Positions 10,729 to 20,412 are shown, counted from the stretch's first letter. The stretch is DNA of 64,000 bases from Lumbricus terrestris (GCA_949752735.1 OX457037.1:63241686-63305685); one strand, 5' to 3'. Made by a program: numbers and translations. Notes: generated from the sequence alone by a model not told the origin.

Positions 10729-13700
10729 TTATTACATTGTTGATTTAAATTGTAATGACCATATGCCAGTGTGTGAATACCATCTTTCATTATTACCCGT
10801 TTGTCATCATCTGCAGATAATGCAACTTTATTAATTTCTTCCGTATAAATATCGTGATGATAAGATCTAATAACGTGCATCGTTCGTTGTTGTTCTTTTT
10901 TGGTAAATAAGCAGTCTCTATAATCTTCGTGAGTGATAGTTTTCTGGACAACATTCTTCCTAATACCTTTACATTTTTTATGCTCTTCTCCAGCAGCCAT
11001 CCTATAAGAATACAACTTTGCTCGTAGTCCGACGAACTCTTCTATCTGTTTTCCACAAGCTTCATCTTTGAACATCCCAATAACTTTTTTATTTACTCCA
11101 ATCTCAATACCGGATGAATGATCTTTCGGGTAGTCGCTTGTATCGAATCGAGCTTTAATATCTTCTCCGATATCGGAGTAAAAGTCTTCAGTTGTAATTT
11201 CGTATGTCAAAGAATCTGTATCGGTAAATAGCAATTTAGCTCTATTTCCGTATTTAGTCTTGATGTAATTGTAATGAAAGTCATACATCAACGTTTTGCT
11301 CAAGTCTAATATACACATGCCAAGATAGATAGGTTTATTATAGTACAATTTGGTTCTTTTCATGTGAACGGCTATTAGATTTTCATCGAAAATAGTACAA
11401 CGCTCGTAATTAGGTTTAGCGGCCAGTTTAATAGCCTCCTTCTCTTGGCACACTAACCTTACATCAACACGATTTTCAATGTTCTCACAATTTTTTCCAA
11501 AAACACTGTTATTCATTAATTTGAAAAAGTCTTTCTCAAAGTCATTAGTAGCATTCGTTCTAAGTTCTGTATTTAAGTCTATATACTTTTTCAACCAGGC
11601 ACTTTCTTCGAATAGTATACCTCTATGCACTTTTGTTATTTTCAGACCTAAGCTCTCATACAGCTTCAGGTTATCGTAGTGTAGCACATACTTCTTTTTA
11701 TCGTTTAAGTTTGGAATTAACTTTATGACTTTGTCAATCAGAATGCTTTCAGGAGCCAACGGGTAATCGTTATGAGGATCGTGTAACTCTTTAGGGTATT
11801 CCAAATCAACTTCCAATATGCATGAAATACTTCTCCAATTATTTAAATCATCTTCATTCATCCATTTGAACCCGTGAGTAGGTAAAGGTTTGATCATAGC
11901 CCACCCATATAGATTATTCGCATCCAGGTAGGTGATAAATGTAGACTTTTCGTTACTATTGAAAGCGCCCATATATTTATTATTCGCCTTCCTGTAACGA
12001 TTTGATATTGTGCTAACTCCTCCTCTCATCCCTTGCCTAATCATCAGTATCATATCGTAATCCCTCAATAACTCCAATTTCACATCTGTCAATTTTAGAG
12101 CGGCATCCCAAGCTAAACCAGGAGATGTAAAATACCATGCAGGGTCGAGCGAATAGTTCTTCATACACACATCTCTAAAGTTTTCGAAAACATCGGCAAG
12201 TAGCAGAACATCCGAAACGTTGTACAAATCGTGATATTCTCTGAATGTTTTACATCCAAATTCGCTCCATACCGTTTTTGCATGATCGTAGTCTTCATCG
12301 CTAATATTCGAGTCATTTAGCTTAGAATAGAAAGTGGATTTTGGTGGTAGTTCAGTTTCGTTAAACCTATCAACTGAATCGATGTAATCATAAGGATAAA
12401 TTCCTTTTCTTAGCAAAAGATCGAGCTTCTTTCCTGTATATCGTTTCCCAATATTTCTATATTGGTCTTTGTGAAGATTCTTCGATAAAGCGTCGAGACT
12501 AGAAGCCATAAATTTGAAACTGTCGATAAAGCGCAGTTCTCGTCGGACTAGTATTTCTTTTCCATCTTTTACAAACTTATCAACTACGACATCTCTGCTA
12601 AAGGATATATACTTTTCCTCGTTATTAGGTATGCAGTTAATTTTCTCTCCATTATCACCTCTCAGTTTCTTAATGAACAGATGACAATCATACCCGGATA
12701 GATTATGAAACACTACGGGAAAGAACTTTGGGCATTTATAGTTTATATTACAACTGTTATGAGCAGCCCCTCTAAGTTTACCGCTTAAATGACAATGATC
12801 TCTAACTCGATCTTCGCCTAACTCTCCTCCGCAGATATGGCAGTTAGTAGCTTCATCGAAACATTTCTTCTCAGTTTTGCCGAATATCATATTCTTTGGG
12901 AATTTGAATTGGTTATATATTCGTTTTATATTTTCTTCGAGTTTATCTACAAATATTTGACCAACATCATCGTCTTCGCTTTCAGCTGTAAACGTCACAG
13001 GATCTTGTGAATATACGCTATCATCAAAACATTTTATGTAATAACAAAAGGAGCTTGGTGTATGCTTTTGATATTTATTAGTGTACGACAACTCTGGATT
13101 TGGTTGACAAGTGGCTATTGGTTTAACAAACGATTCGAAGTCGGCGTAGACAATAAACGGAACCCTCATAGATCGGTTATAATTTTTAAAACTTAGCATA
13201 GTTCCTTTTTCTGGCATTTCTATTTTTTGTGCGTTATGTTGAGAACAGTACTCACTGTGATTCTTAAGCGCTTCTGTCGTTGTGTGACCGTTTAAACATC
13301 GTTTGCAGTAATGCATCGAATGAGTCCCCAATGTCATCAATTTATTAAAGTTCTTAATCCAACAATAATGTTTCCTTTCTCCATTAGAAATAAACAATAG
13401 ATCTACACATCTATCACTATCATAGTTCGACAAGTATAATGGGTATACTTCTTTTTCGTAACCAAATACATTAACACTAACATTATTATTTCTCTCAAAC
13501 TTACCTATCACATTAGCATCAGCAGCAGCTGGAAACTCGATACCACTCCAATTAAGGTTTTTCGATTGTTCTTTCAAAGCTTTCGTTATTCTCTGTGGGT
13601 CTTTTTCTATTGGGTTCAACGCCCTAGTAATACACCATTTGAAACATTCATCATCATCAGTGTTTTTTAGGTTAATAATAGCCTTTTTATTAGCTAAAAA

Positions 13701-13958
13701 GCCTGGAAGTGGAATGTAGGAGCTACCTCTCAGCGGTTTATATACTACCGTATTGATATCTAATTTTACAACGGCTTTCAATCTCAAACTACTTCCTCCC
13801 ATCTGAAAAATAGCAATAGACTCCATGATTTTATCCTTCATTCCGTTATATATTTCGTTCACATCGGTTGCTTCTAAAACAACTTCAGTCTTGGTTCGGA
13901 ATGGTATATCCTCAGATTTTTTTCTCCAGATTTCATATTTTCGCATACCATAGTACAA
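10725..13958 (-). CDS. Protein-primed family B DNA polymerase (pPolB) main frame
   Basis: A 1,077-residue frame with exonuclease and polymerase modules. ExoI lies near residues 270-277 (VYADFESF), ExoII near 416-427 (VFHNLSGYDCHLF) and ExoIII near 588-600 (YNVSDVLLLADVF). Motif A is YLDANNLYGWAM (677-688), motif B KLMNNSVFGKN (813-823), motif C FTDTDSLTYE (911-920) and the KxY region KLYSY (981-985). A CxxC...HCH...HNxC zinc cluster at 373-403 resembles an endonuclease VII/HNH-type insertion between ExoI and ExoII, common in Polinton polymerases. A second possible zinc cluster lies at 217-240. The true N-terminus lies upstream in another frame (13,915-14,433). The break sits in an A7 run, so the first 15 or so residues of this frame are out-of-frame translation. 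It replicates the element DNA. Confidence 0.93.
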   Translation of the reverse strand: MYYGMRKYEIWRKKSEDIPFRTKTEVVLEATDVNEIYNGMKDKIMESIAIFQMGGSSLRLKAVVKLDINTVVYKPLRGSSYIPLPGFLANKKAIINLKNTDDDECFKWCITRALNPIEKDPQRITKALKEQSKNLNWSGIEFPAAADANVIGKFERNNNVSVNVFGYEKEVYPLYLSNYDSDRCVDLLFISNGERKHYCWIKNFNKLMTLGTHSMHYCKRCLNGHTTTEALKNHSEYCSQHNAQKIEMPEKGTMLSFKNYNRSMRVPFIVYADFESFVKPIATCQPNPELSYTNKYQKHTPSSFCYYIKCFDDSVYSQDPVTFTAESEDDDVGQIFVDKLEENIKRIYNQFKFPKNMIFGKTEKKCFDEATNCHICGGELGEDRVRDHCHLSGKLRGAAHNSCNINYKCPKFFPVVFHNLSGYDCHLFIKKLRGDNGEKINCIPNNEEKYISFSRDVVVDKFVKDGKEILVRRELRFIDSFKFMASSLDALSKNLHKDQYRNIGKRYTGKKLDLLLRKGIYPYDYIDSVDRFNETELPPKSTFYSKLNDSNISDEDYDHAKTVWSEFGCKTFREYHDLYNVSDVLLLADVFENFRDVCMKNYSLDPAWYFTSPGLAWDAALKLTDVKLELLRDYDMILMIRQGMRGGVSTISNRYRKANNKYMGAFNSNEKSTFITYLDANNLYGWAMIKPLPTHGFKWMNEDDLNNWRSISCILEVDLEYPKELHDPHNDYPLAPESILIDKVIKLIPNLNDKKKYVLHYDNLKLYESLGLKITKVHRGILFEESAWLKKYIDLNTELRTNATNDFEKDFFKLMNNSVFGKNCENIENRVDVRLVCQEKEAIKLAAKPNYERCTIFDENLIAVHMKRTKLYYNKPIYLGMCILDLSKTLMYDFHYNYIKTKYGNRAKLLFTDTDSLTYEITTEDFYSDIGEDIKARFDTSDYPKDHSSGIEIGVNKKVIGMFKDEACGKQIEEFVGLRAKLYSYRMAAGEEHKKCKGIRKNVVQKTITHEDYRDCLFTKKEQQRTMHVIRSYHHDIYTEEINKVALSADDDKRVIMKDGIHTLAYGHYNLNQQCNK

Positions 13959-14433
13959 GTAAGAATTAAATTAGTCTTTATCTGGCGATTATTCGACAAC
14001 AGCTTAACTACCTGCGGCCTGACGAAATCAAGAAACGACGAGGCGTCCATTCCATTAATTCCATTCATACTATATTGCTTGGTGAATCCTTTAATAGCTG
14101 ACGCTGTTTCTCGAATGATTTCATCATATATCCTAGCAACGGTTGACTTCAACGATTCCAGTTTTTCATTAACCTCTTGTTCGGGCACGTAACTAAGTAA
14201 CCAATCCGCAAAATCATTAATCTTGGATCTAACCTTATTTTTGTATTTTCTCTTATCTACTGGCTTGTAGGCTACTTACTAGGAGTAAGCGTAGGAACCC
14301 TAATGTCAGGAACCGGTGAGTCTAGCAAGTGTCCACTATAGTTCATGTTTCTTAAACTACATTTCTTTAAATACATTTTACTATTACCATGTAAATTAAA
14401 ATATGGCTTAGGAACTGACGAGTCGATGTTCAT
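13915..14433 (-). pseudogene. Displaced N-terminal region of the pPolB gene
   Basis: An ATG at 14433 opens a 53-residue frame that stops in a TAGGCTA motif (14268-14274, plus strand). A second frame continues directly from the motif through residues such as DFADWLLSYVPE and reaches the A7 run at about 13,915-13,921. There the main polymerase frame takes over one base back. Both joins are consistent with small indels, about 5 bp at the motif and 1 bp in the homopolymer. In related Polintons a long N-terminal extension precedes the exonuclease, so I read this as one gene with two breaks. It overlaps nothing else and ends 9 bp downstream of the NUMOD1 gene stop. Confidence 0.6.
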
Positions 14434-14441
14434 TTTATCTT

Positions 14442-14783
14442 TCATGCATCGTAGGCTCTCTCATACACTTTAATTTCGTATCTATCTCTCCAGACATTTC
14501 CGTTATGATAAGCTATGATACCGGCACTCTGACCATACGCCTTAGCAGCTTTATACATAGATGGGAACGAGGTAACAACGCCAGTCTCTCGATCTATAAT
14601 ATCTACTCTTCTCGGTTGTTTCCTGATACTACTCAACGTTTCATGTCGAAATGGTGTAGATTGGTAGTCTGCCGGAAGAATATTCTTTTCGATCAATACA
14701 GCTATAATTTGAGGTTTGTTGAGATGTGAAGTACTTGTAATACTGTGCTGCTTGGCTAACATTCTAAGCTCTGGTAGCTTCAT
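14442..14783 (-). CDS. SAP/NUMOD1-type DNA-binding protein of Polinton
   Basis: A 113-residue protein. Residues 1-35 (MKLPELRMLAKQH...KPQIIAVL) look like a SAP-type helix-loop-helix. Residues about 60-108 (VDIIDRETGVVTSFPSMYKA, then AAKAYGQSAGIIAYHNG, ending WRDRYEIKVY) match the NUMOD1 modular DNA-binding repeat associated with homing-type nucleases. No nuclease domain is present. It lies between the capsid and polymerase genes in the minus-strand cluster. A role in binding element DNA is inferred; a regulatory role is possible. Confidence 0.65.
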   Translation of the reverse strand: MKLPELRMLAKQHSITSTSHLNKPQIIAVLIEKNILPADYQSTPFRHETLSSIRKQPRRVDIIDRETGVVTSFPSMYKAAKAYGQSAGIIAYHNGNVWRDRYEIKVYERAYDA

Positions 14784-14799
14784 AATATAAAACTATTCT

Positions 14800-15955
14800 T
14801 TAAATCAATTTTCCATACACAACACTCATTTTCTGCCCATCTGATTGGAACTGCAGCAACCTATCTGAAATTACGACAGCATACGCTTCGGTGTCGGCTG
14901 GCACTGCTGCATTGAAAAGAGCCTTAATCTGAATATCAACGACTGACGATTTCAAGCGCTCGGATTGTTTGCTTACATCGAACACGAACAGCGGATATAA
15001 TTCTTTATAATCTATAGGTGTTATATCGCTTTGCGTAATCAACTGATCCATACCATAAATTTTTGACTAAAGGAGGCCGCGTCTCTGTACGCTCTGGAGA
15101 ATTGTTGATTAGGAAACGACAGGTTATGATCAACAGCTGGATATCTTTCTTGATTCATCATCACATAGATGTTCTTAAGATCGCAGTGATTAAAGAGCGA
15201 CGGATTAGTTTCCTGATTACCGCTACGATTTGTCTGAAAACCAACGATGATATATCTAGGTTTCTCTGGTGAAGTCTTAACGCTGATCCTCCAACTGAAA
15301 CTTGTCGACTGAGGAACTGTTATCGTGTCGCATTGACGAGCTCTATACGCAACTGGCAACGTTAATTTCGATTCAATCGCTTTATACAATTGCATTCGTT
15401 CCATATCGGAAGGGATAACGTGGGGAATAAACCCTGAAATTTTGTTAATCGCAACTTTTCCAGCAGCTGCAGCGTTATCACGGAATATGGCATCATCGTC
15501 AGCTTTACGAACTAAAGTCAGCGTCTGTTTAAAGCCGTAGATAATCTTGTCGTAATCATCACAAAACCCGAAAATATGCTTCAACGGAACAATAAAGCTG
15601 AACATTCCCTTAGTGGTTGGCTTACGAATGAGAAAACTTTGTCTAGTGGCAAATCCGTGATTGTCTGCAATAACAGCAGTCGCCCCAGTGTCTTTATACC
15701 ACAGCTGATTTAAGCCTTGAGTCAGCTGAAAATCGTTTGGATACGTAAGTAAACCGAGCATCGTTGTAGCTTGACCCGGATGAAATAGCGTTTCGATTTC
15801 TTGATTAGATAACGAATAGGATATTTGACTGAATAGATACATGAGCCCATTATTCGTAATAGCGGCTGCATCAGCATTAACGTATGCGGTGTCATCGGCT
15901 TTAATTAATCTTCCTTCGAATTGCAGGTATGACTCTGCTGGGTGACTATATTCTT
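14800..15955 (-). pseudogene. Polinton major capsid protein, broken by retroelement and frameshift
   Basis: The frame ending at 15039 covers the bulk of a double-jelly-roll major capsid-type protein, with SYLQFEGRLIKADDTAYVN near its start, NHPGQ-like FHPGQATTMLGLLTYP, and YPAVDHNLSFPNQQFSRAY near the end. The last 83 residues continue in the adjacent frame (14,800-15,051, starting MDQLITQSDITP). The two frames meet within about 12 bp and differ by one base, so a 1-bp loss is the simplest reading. At its N-terminal side the gene is interrupted near 15,955 by a non-LTR retrotransposon fragment. The first exon-like remainder upstream of the fragment (about 16,346-16,372) is too short to assign. 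Assignment as capsid rests on resemblance to the conserved Polinton virion protein and on context. Confidence 0.7.
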
Positions 15956-16345
15956 CTTTTCGTTCTCTGCCCTTAGGCAGGTTCGAATGTTTGACGTCTC
16001 CATTCTTCTCGGTTCTGTGCATTCGTTTTCAGCCTCTGGTAACCGTCTTTCATCATCCAGTCCAACAGTTGTTGTCTCGGTCTGCCCCTCGTTCTTTTTC
16101 CATCCATTTTGCCCTCTAAGACTGTCCGTAGCATCGAGTCTCCTCTGAGTGTGTGCCCGATCCATCTTCTTTGTCTTTCTCTAATTGTGTGTATCAACGA
16201 TCTCTTTTCTCCCACTCTTCTCAATACCTCCTCATTACTGATATGATCCCTCCAGCTGATTCTTTCTATCCTTCTCCATATCCACATTTCAAATGCTTCT
16301 ATTCTCTTGATGTCTTCCATCCGCATCGTCCATGTCTCTGTACTT
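15955..16345 (-). mobile_element. 5'-truncated non-LTR retrotransposon fragment in the capsid gene
   Basis: The minus strand encodes the C-terminal tail of a non-LTR reverse transcriptase: [18 protein letters not shown], then [34 protein letters not shown] and finally TFEPA followed by a stop. That arrangement is characteristic of widespread CR1/RTE/Jockey-like elements. Only about 120 codons are present, as expected for 5' truncation on integration. It interrupts the capsid frame close to its N-terminus. I could not identify target duplications by eye. Confidence 0.8.
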
Positions 16346-16386
16346 TTTTATGACTTCTTTTCGCAACGACCAGCATTTCTATATCA

Positions 16387-17295
16387 TTAATTTTTAATTA
16401 GATCATTAATTTTTTTATATTCATCTTTGGTTATCACTCCTTGTCTCAGTAACTCGTCGGTCATACCTACAATCTCATTTCTTACACCTGTATTACCCGC
16501 ATTGTAGCTATGCATTCGTAACTCAAGTTGTTTTACTAATTCATTAGGATCTGAAGGAATGGTAACTACTCCGCTCCCGGTTTTCCCTTTGTTCTTCGAG
16601 TATACATCCCATATTGGTTTTATTATCTCTCTATACTTCACGCTTCTAGACGATTTAGGTTTGCTCGGATTGCGTGGTTGACTCATGGCATCAGTTTTAG
16701 TTAGAATCTCGGCGTATACTGCATGATCATGAGCATTAAAAATTGATCTGTCTGGGTTAGCCATCGTTAGCAATTCCCATAGTCCTGGAGTTCCTTGATA
16801 AGTTTTATTCCCTACAGTCACATCATTTGCTTCGATTGTAATTTTGGAGTCGCCGATGTAGAAATCTCCGTCTTTTGATCTTATTCCGAATGTTGTGTCT
16901 ACAATCTTTTTAGAGGTGGCATATTGTTTTAGGTACTTGGTGGCTATATCCCCTAATTCTAAGGTTCTAACGTCTTCGACCGGGTCGTCGTCGTACGCCT
17001 CTATAGACGGATACTGAGGAAATTGAATGATTTTTAACGATTCTGGAATCGATTTTAGAGCTAGTGATGTTGCTGCAGAATTATCTTTTATTGTCGACAG
17101 CAGAGCGTTTTGTTCTTTAGAAATTGCTGATTGAGAGTCGACTATTGGTTTGTAGATTTTCGTTAATTCTCGTTGAAGTCCAAGATCATCTATTCTCTCT
17201 GAGAGAAAGTTTTGTTTAATATTTTTTTTCGTTTTTAGAAACTCTTCGATAATAAAATCTCTTTTTGCAGGATCGCTAATTTTCAGTAGTGACAT
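16387..17295 (-). CDS. Conserved Polinton protein of unknown function (302 aa)
   Basis: The frame is intact, starting MSLLKISDPAKRDFIIEEFL and ending in INDLIKN. Residues 1-90 are helical and probably coiled-coil. Residues about 130-175 contain FGIRSKDGDFYIGDSKITI and YQGTPGLWELLTMANP, a block I recognise from many animal Polinton proteins of unknown function (possibly the family called DUF8207; not verified here). It lies directly upstream of the capsid gene in the same orientation, which suggests a virion or assembly role. No catalytic motif or membrane segment is evident. Confidence 0.7.
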   Translation of the reverse strand: MSLLKISDPAKRDFIIEEFLKTKKNIKQNFLSERIDDLGLQRELTKIYKPIVDSQSAISKEQNALLSTIKDNSAATSLALKSIPESLKIIQFPQYPSIEAYDDDPVEDVRTLELGDIATKYLKQYATSKKIVDTTFGIRSKDGDFYIGDSKITIEANDVTVGNKTYQGTPGLWELLTMANPDRSIFNAHDHAVYAEILTKTDAMSQPRNPSKPKSSRSVKYREIIKPIWDVYSKNKGKTGSGVVTIPSDPNELVKQLELRMHSYNAGNTGVRNEIVGMTDELLRQGVITKDEYKKINDLIKN

Positions 17296-17346
17296 TTATT
17301 ATAAGTATAATGTTTAAAACGTAAAACATAAACGTAAAACGTAAAA

Positions 17347-17742
17347 TTATGCATCGTAGTAATTAACGTAACACATGGAGTCTTTTTCGTTTATAGTAAC
17401 TGCAGAATCGGAGTTGTTTTGAATTGTAATTATTATATCGTCCACGTCTTCAGCAATTGTGCCGTCCTGTAGGCTGCATCTCATTTGTTTGAATTTCTGT
17501 CTAAGAGAGACAAGGCACATTCCTCGGGTCATTCGTACACCGAGTCCTAACTCTACTGTAATTGTTGTCTTTGGTTCAATCGTCATCGCTTGCTGAGCAA
17601 AAATCTCCCATCTTTCTTCTGCTCGTTGTCTTGCAGGAGCGTGAGTGACTAATTTATGCATCCAAGTTATCGTACTCAATCGAGTAATCTGAGGTTTTCG
17701 TTTGGTGATAAATTTGTGTATTGGGCGACCGTATCCAGACAT
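17347..17742 (-). CDS. Small Polinton protein, possibly dUTPase-like fold
   Basis: A 131-residue intact frame starting MSGYGRPIHKFITKRKPQ. The second half (EPKTTITVELGLGVRMTRGM, then SLQDGTIAEDVDDIIITIQN and NNSDSAVTINEKDSMCYV) has the strand order and spacing of trimeric dUTPases: the 'own shape, then G-x-I-D-x-D-Y, then N-x-S, then G-D' pattern. The catalytic residues are not clearly kept. A beta-rich virion or penton-like role is an equally possible reading. It sits between the 302-aa protein and the hAT MITE, in the minus-strand cluster. Confidence 0.5.
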   Translation of the reverse strand: MSGYGRPIHKFITKRKPQITRLSTITWMHKLVTHAPARQRAEERWEIFAQQAMTIEPKTTITVELGLGVRMTRGMCLVSLRQKFKQMRCSLQDGTIAEDVDDIIITIQNNSDSAVTINEKDSMCYVNYYDA

Positions 17743-17789
17743 TTATATAAGTGATTTTTTTAAAGTAACATACCAAGAATAGGTATATT

Positions 17790-18144
17790 CAGGGCCGTAG
17801 CAACTAAGAACGTGGCCCCCTCCGAACACATGACCGGGGAGGCGGGGCCCCTTACAATTCAGAAACTGGAGGCAGTATTTACTTTGTGCAATATAATGAA
17901 GGGCTCAAGTGATAATTATGATGTAGGCTATACATAGGCCTGCAGTATACTTGTTCTCCGTATTTACTGCACGGTATTGTCAATAAAATCTATATGGATT
18001 GGGCAATTAAGTCAATAAAATTAATGTCACTTAGCCAACTTAGTTAGCCTATAAGCTACCTTACATATTTGCGTCTTTAGGGGCCCCCTTCCTTGCGGGG
18101 CCCCCTTCGGTCGGAGGGAACGGAGGGCGGTCGCTACGCCTCTG
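17790..18144. mobile_element. hAT-type MITE with 8-bp target duplication GGTATATT
   Basis: The left end CAGGGCCGTAGCAAC (17790) is matched by an inverted CAGAGGCGTAGCGACC at the right end (18144). GGTATATT occurs immediately outside both ends (17782-17789 and 18145-18152), a perfect 8-bp duplication as left by hAT transposition. The interior is GC-rich with GGGGCCCC tracts. The element inserted into the C-terminal codons of the gene at 18027-18719 and now supplies that protein's last 40 or so residues. Confidence 0.88.
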
Positions 18145-18719
18145 GGTATATTTTTAAATGGCGAATTAGGACCGAGTAAAAGTCCTTCGCCATTAACATA
18201 TCCTGCCCCTCTTTTCATATACAGACCGGATCCCGTTATTGAACTGCCCTTTTTCCACGGAGATAGAATAAGACCTTCCCCAGCAGGCATTATCTTACAG
18301 CATATTCCTCCTTTCTTAACGTAGAGCACGCCAGATCCACTTATTTTATCGACAATTTTGGAACCAGCTGCAGAACCTAATCCTGTTAAGGCTCCTGTGG
18401 CTAAACTCGGAAGAACATGAGACAGAAGAAATTTCCCCGCCGTAGCTAGAAACGGTAGAATAGCGCCAATAAATCCACCTTCGACTGTCGCATTGTCTTC
18501 TAATTGCGTTTTACTCAGTTTAATTGTCACACCAGTTCCATTCTGATACGCTTTCGTTATCTTGTTAATTTGCCTCTGGTTTAGAGCTAATACATGCTCA
18601 CCAGTTATATCTCCATGAGAAAGTCTTATACTTACTCCAGTTCCTGCTTGAACAGCTCTCCTAATTTTATCCTTTTGCCCTTCAGAAATATTAACTTTAA
18701 CCTTCGCGTAAGGACTCAT
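18027..18719 (-). pseudogene. Polinton minor virion protein, C-terminus replaced by a MITE
   Basis: A 230-residue frame. Residues 1-70 hold two related blocks (VKVNISEGQKDKIRRAVQAG and RQINKITKAYQNGTGVTIKL). A hydrophobic or amphipathic stretch follows (about 78-120: GAILPFLATAGKFLLSHVLP). Glycine-rich repeats such as GSGLYMKRGAGYVNGEG and GEGLILSPWKKGS come next. This pattern recurs in Polinton minor virion proteins and loosely recalls adenoviral membrane-active core proteins; the role is inferred. The final residues, from about IPRGVATALRS on, are read from the hAT MITE. Without the MITE the frame would end within about ten codons, so the present tail is foreign. Confidence 0.6.
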
Positions 18720-18749
18720 TTTATATTAAATATAAACTTTAAATTTAAA

Positions 18750-19551
18750 TCACACCTCTCTTATATGAAATCGTATCGACAATTCCTCGCCTCTTAAATT
18801 AATTAATTTTCCATTTTGGTCTGTTAGTTTTGTTTCCATCGATGAAATAGAATATAGCGTTATTGGAAGATAGGCTATACCAGATTATGAGGAGATTCGA
18901 GTATCTTATAACCAGGTCCGACCGATGGAAAGAAAGAATAAATTATGTTATCCGTTGTTCCGTTAGCGTACGATGATCCTATTACATCACTGGTAACTCG
19001 TAGACTATTCACGCTGTTTATGTCGACTATGTGCTCGGATTCGTTATATCCTTCGGAGTATATACGACTCTGAAATCCTAGAACGCTACTAATTGAATTT
19101 TCTATTCTAAAATCAACTTGATAGTTAGCACCAATTTCCAAAACCGCCTTCAACGTATTGTTATTTGGTTGTAACTTTATGCGGTGAACATTATCCGCAG
19201 TGTTGTAATGGCCCTCTTCTTTCATAATTCTCTGTATGTGATCATTTAAGTCCTCGATTTCATAGCAGCCCGTTGGAATGTCTAAATGTTCCCACGTTAC
19301 ACCGTTATCTGACGAATATACGAATTTATTATTTGTTTCGTCTATATTGGGAAAACTGTAGTAGCCTACGTTTCAAGATTAACTAGGGCCATTTCGTACT
19401 TTTTACTTTTATCCAGTTCGATTAGTGGATTAAACTTCGTTCGAATACGCGTGTTTCTTTCGCTAAGCAAAATGCAAAATGATTCTTTTGCCTCTGTGTT
19501 ACGCGCAATCTTTTCAGTGTGAGCCACAATTTTTTCCAGAAGGGTTTCCAT
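18750..19551 (-). pseudogene. Polinton penton/vertex-like protein, broken twice at TAGCCTA motifs
   Basis: Three consecutive frames make up one gene. The first (19,551-19,366) starts METLLEKIVAHTEKIARNTE and includes RTKFNPLIELDKSKKYEMAL. The second (about 19,362-18,875) includes NYQVDFRIENSISSVLGFQS and ends GPGYKILESPHNLV. A third open stretch reaches a stop at 18750. The first break is exactly at a TAGCCTA motif (19362-19368) and the second exactly at TAGGCTA (18871-18877). Each is repaired in frame by discounting 5 bp. The architecture resembles the single-jelly-roll minor capsid protein of Polintons, probably at the vertices. Assignment is by resemblance and context. Confidence 0.6.
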
Positions 19552-19616
19552 TTTAAATAGTTATTTTTAAACCTAGAATATTAAATCTTAAACTTCGTTA
19601 TCATTTATTATTAATT

Positions 19617-20393
19617 TTATTTAAAATAAAATGTATCTAAACCAGATCTGTACTTACCATTATTTATGCTAGAAGTCAAATCAATAACTACAAAATCGTG
19701 CGGATCATCCCACGCAGTTTTGCACAGTTTTCGAAATTCTTCTATAGTCATATCATCTACGCCTATATGATCGCTGTATATATGATTAATATTTTTGTGG
19801 TCTTGAGGAAACAAGCAAATAAAGTTTGCATTTTCTCTGATAGTCTGCCTAGGTAATTTGAAATAATTTTGTGCCAGATAAAAACAGTCTACGTTACTAT
19901 GCCTGCCTCTTATATAATACGATTCGCATTTATTCTGCTTCTCTAACTGTAAGTCATCAAAAATCATGAGATTCTTCTTATCTCGACTTAAGTCTCGTGG
20001 ATCTGGAACATCTTCAGAAGTTTCGAAGAATTTACAGGCTATATCAGATTTCTTTTCTATGTTTTTAGACATCTCCTCGGCAACGGCGGTCGGTGAAACA
20101 TTTAATTTCACAATCTCATCCCGTTTATCAAAAAGTCTTATAATTGCTTCCTTTGGTAATTTCTCTTCGAAAGATTTCTTAAGTATCTTATATTCTGGTT
20201 GAAAGAGAGATTTTCCAAAAACCTGCAGATTATCGTAGTCTAACCAACCAGGCTGCAGTAATAAATTAAGTAGTAAAGTCGTCTTACCACATTGAGACTT
20301 ACCTACGATCAAACCTCTGATGCTTCTTGGTAATAAGGGGCTGTTGAAGCGTTTAGATGAATCTTCATTCCACGATAGGTCTTGGACTTCCAT
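19617..20393 (-). CDS. Genome-packaging ATPase (FtsK/HerA, A32-like)
   Basis: I place the start at 20393 (MEVQDLSWNEDS), not the longer 20555 option, because 20413 begins a divergent gene. The 258-residue protein has a Walker A at GLIVGKSQCGKTTLLLN, a Walker B at NLMIFDDLQ and downstream motifs HSNVDCFYLAQNYFKLP. All are typical of the Polinton and large-DNA-virus packaging ATPase that drives DNA into capsids. The frame is intact. It faces the PLA2-like gene across a 19-bp AT-only spacer that must hold both promoters or sit between transcripts. Confidence 0.88.
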   Translation of the reverse strand: MEVQDLSWNEDSSKRFNSPLLPRSIRGLIVGKSQCGKTTLLLNLLLQPGWLDYDNLQVFGKSLFQPEYKILKKSFEEKLPKEAIIRLFDKRDEIVKLNVSPTAVAEEMSKNIEKKSDIACKFFETSEDVPDPRDLSRDKKNLMIFDDLQLEKQNKCESYYIRGRHSNVDCFYLAQNYFKLPRQTIRENANFICLFPQDHKNINHIYSDHIGVDDMTIEEFRKLCKTAWDDPHDFVVIDLTSSINNGKYRSGLDTFYFK

Positions 20394-20412
20394 TTTAATT
20401 ATATTATATAAA
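20394..20412. promoter_or_regulatory. 19-bp divergent intergenic spacer, TATA-like
   Basis: Only 19 bp, all A or T, separate the start codons of the ATPase (minus) and PLA2-like gene (plus). It contains TATATTATATAAA-like sequence. A shared bidirectional start region is inferred from the geometry only. Confidence 0.35.

Noticed and set aside
15973..16326. 117-codon frame in the Polinton as an element gene
   Set aside because: It is the C-terminal end of a non-LTR reverse transcriptase inserted into the capsid gene.
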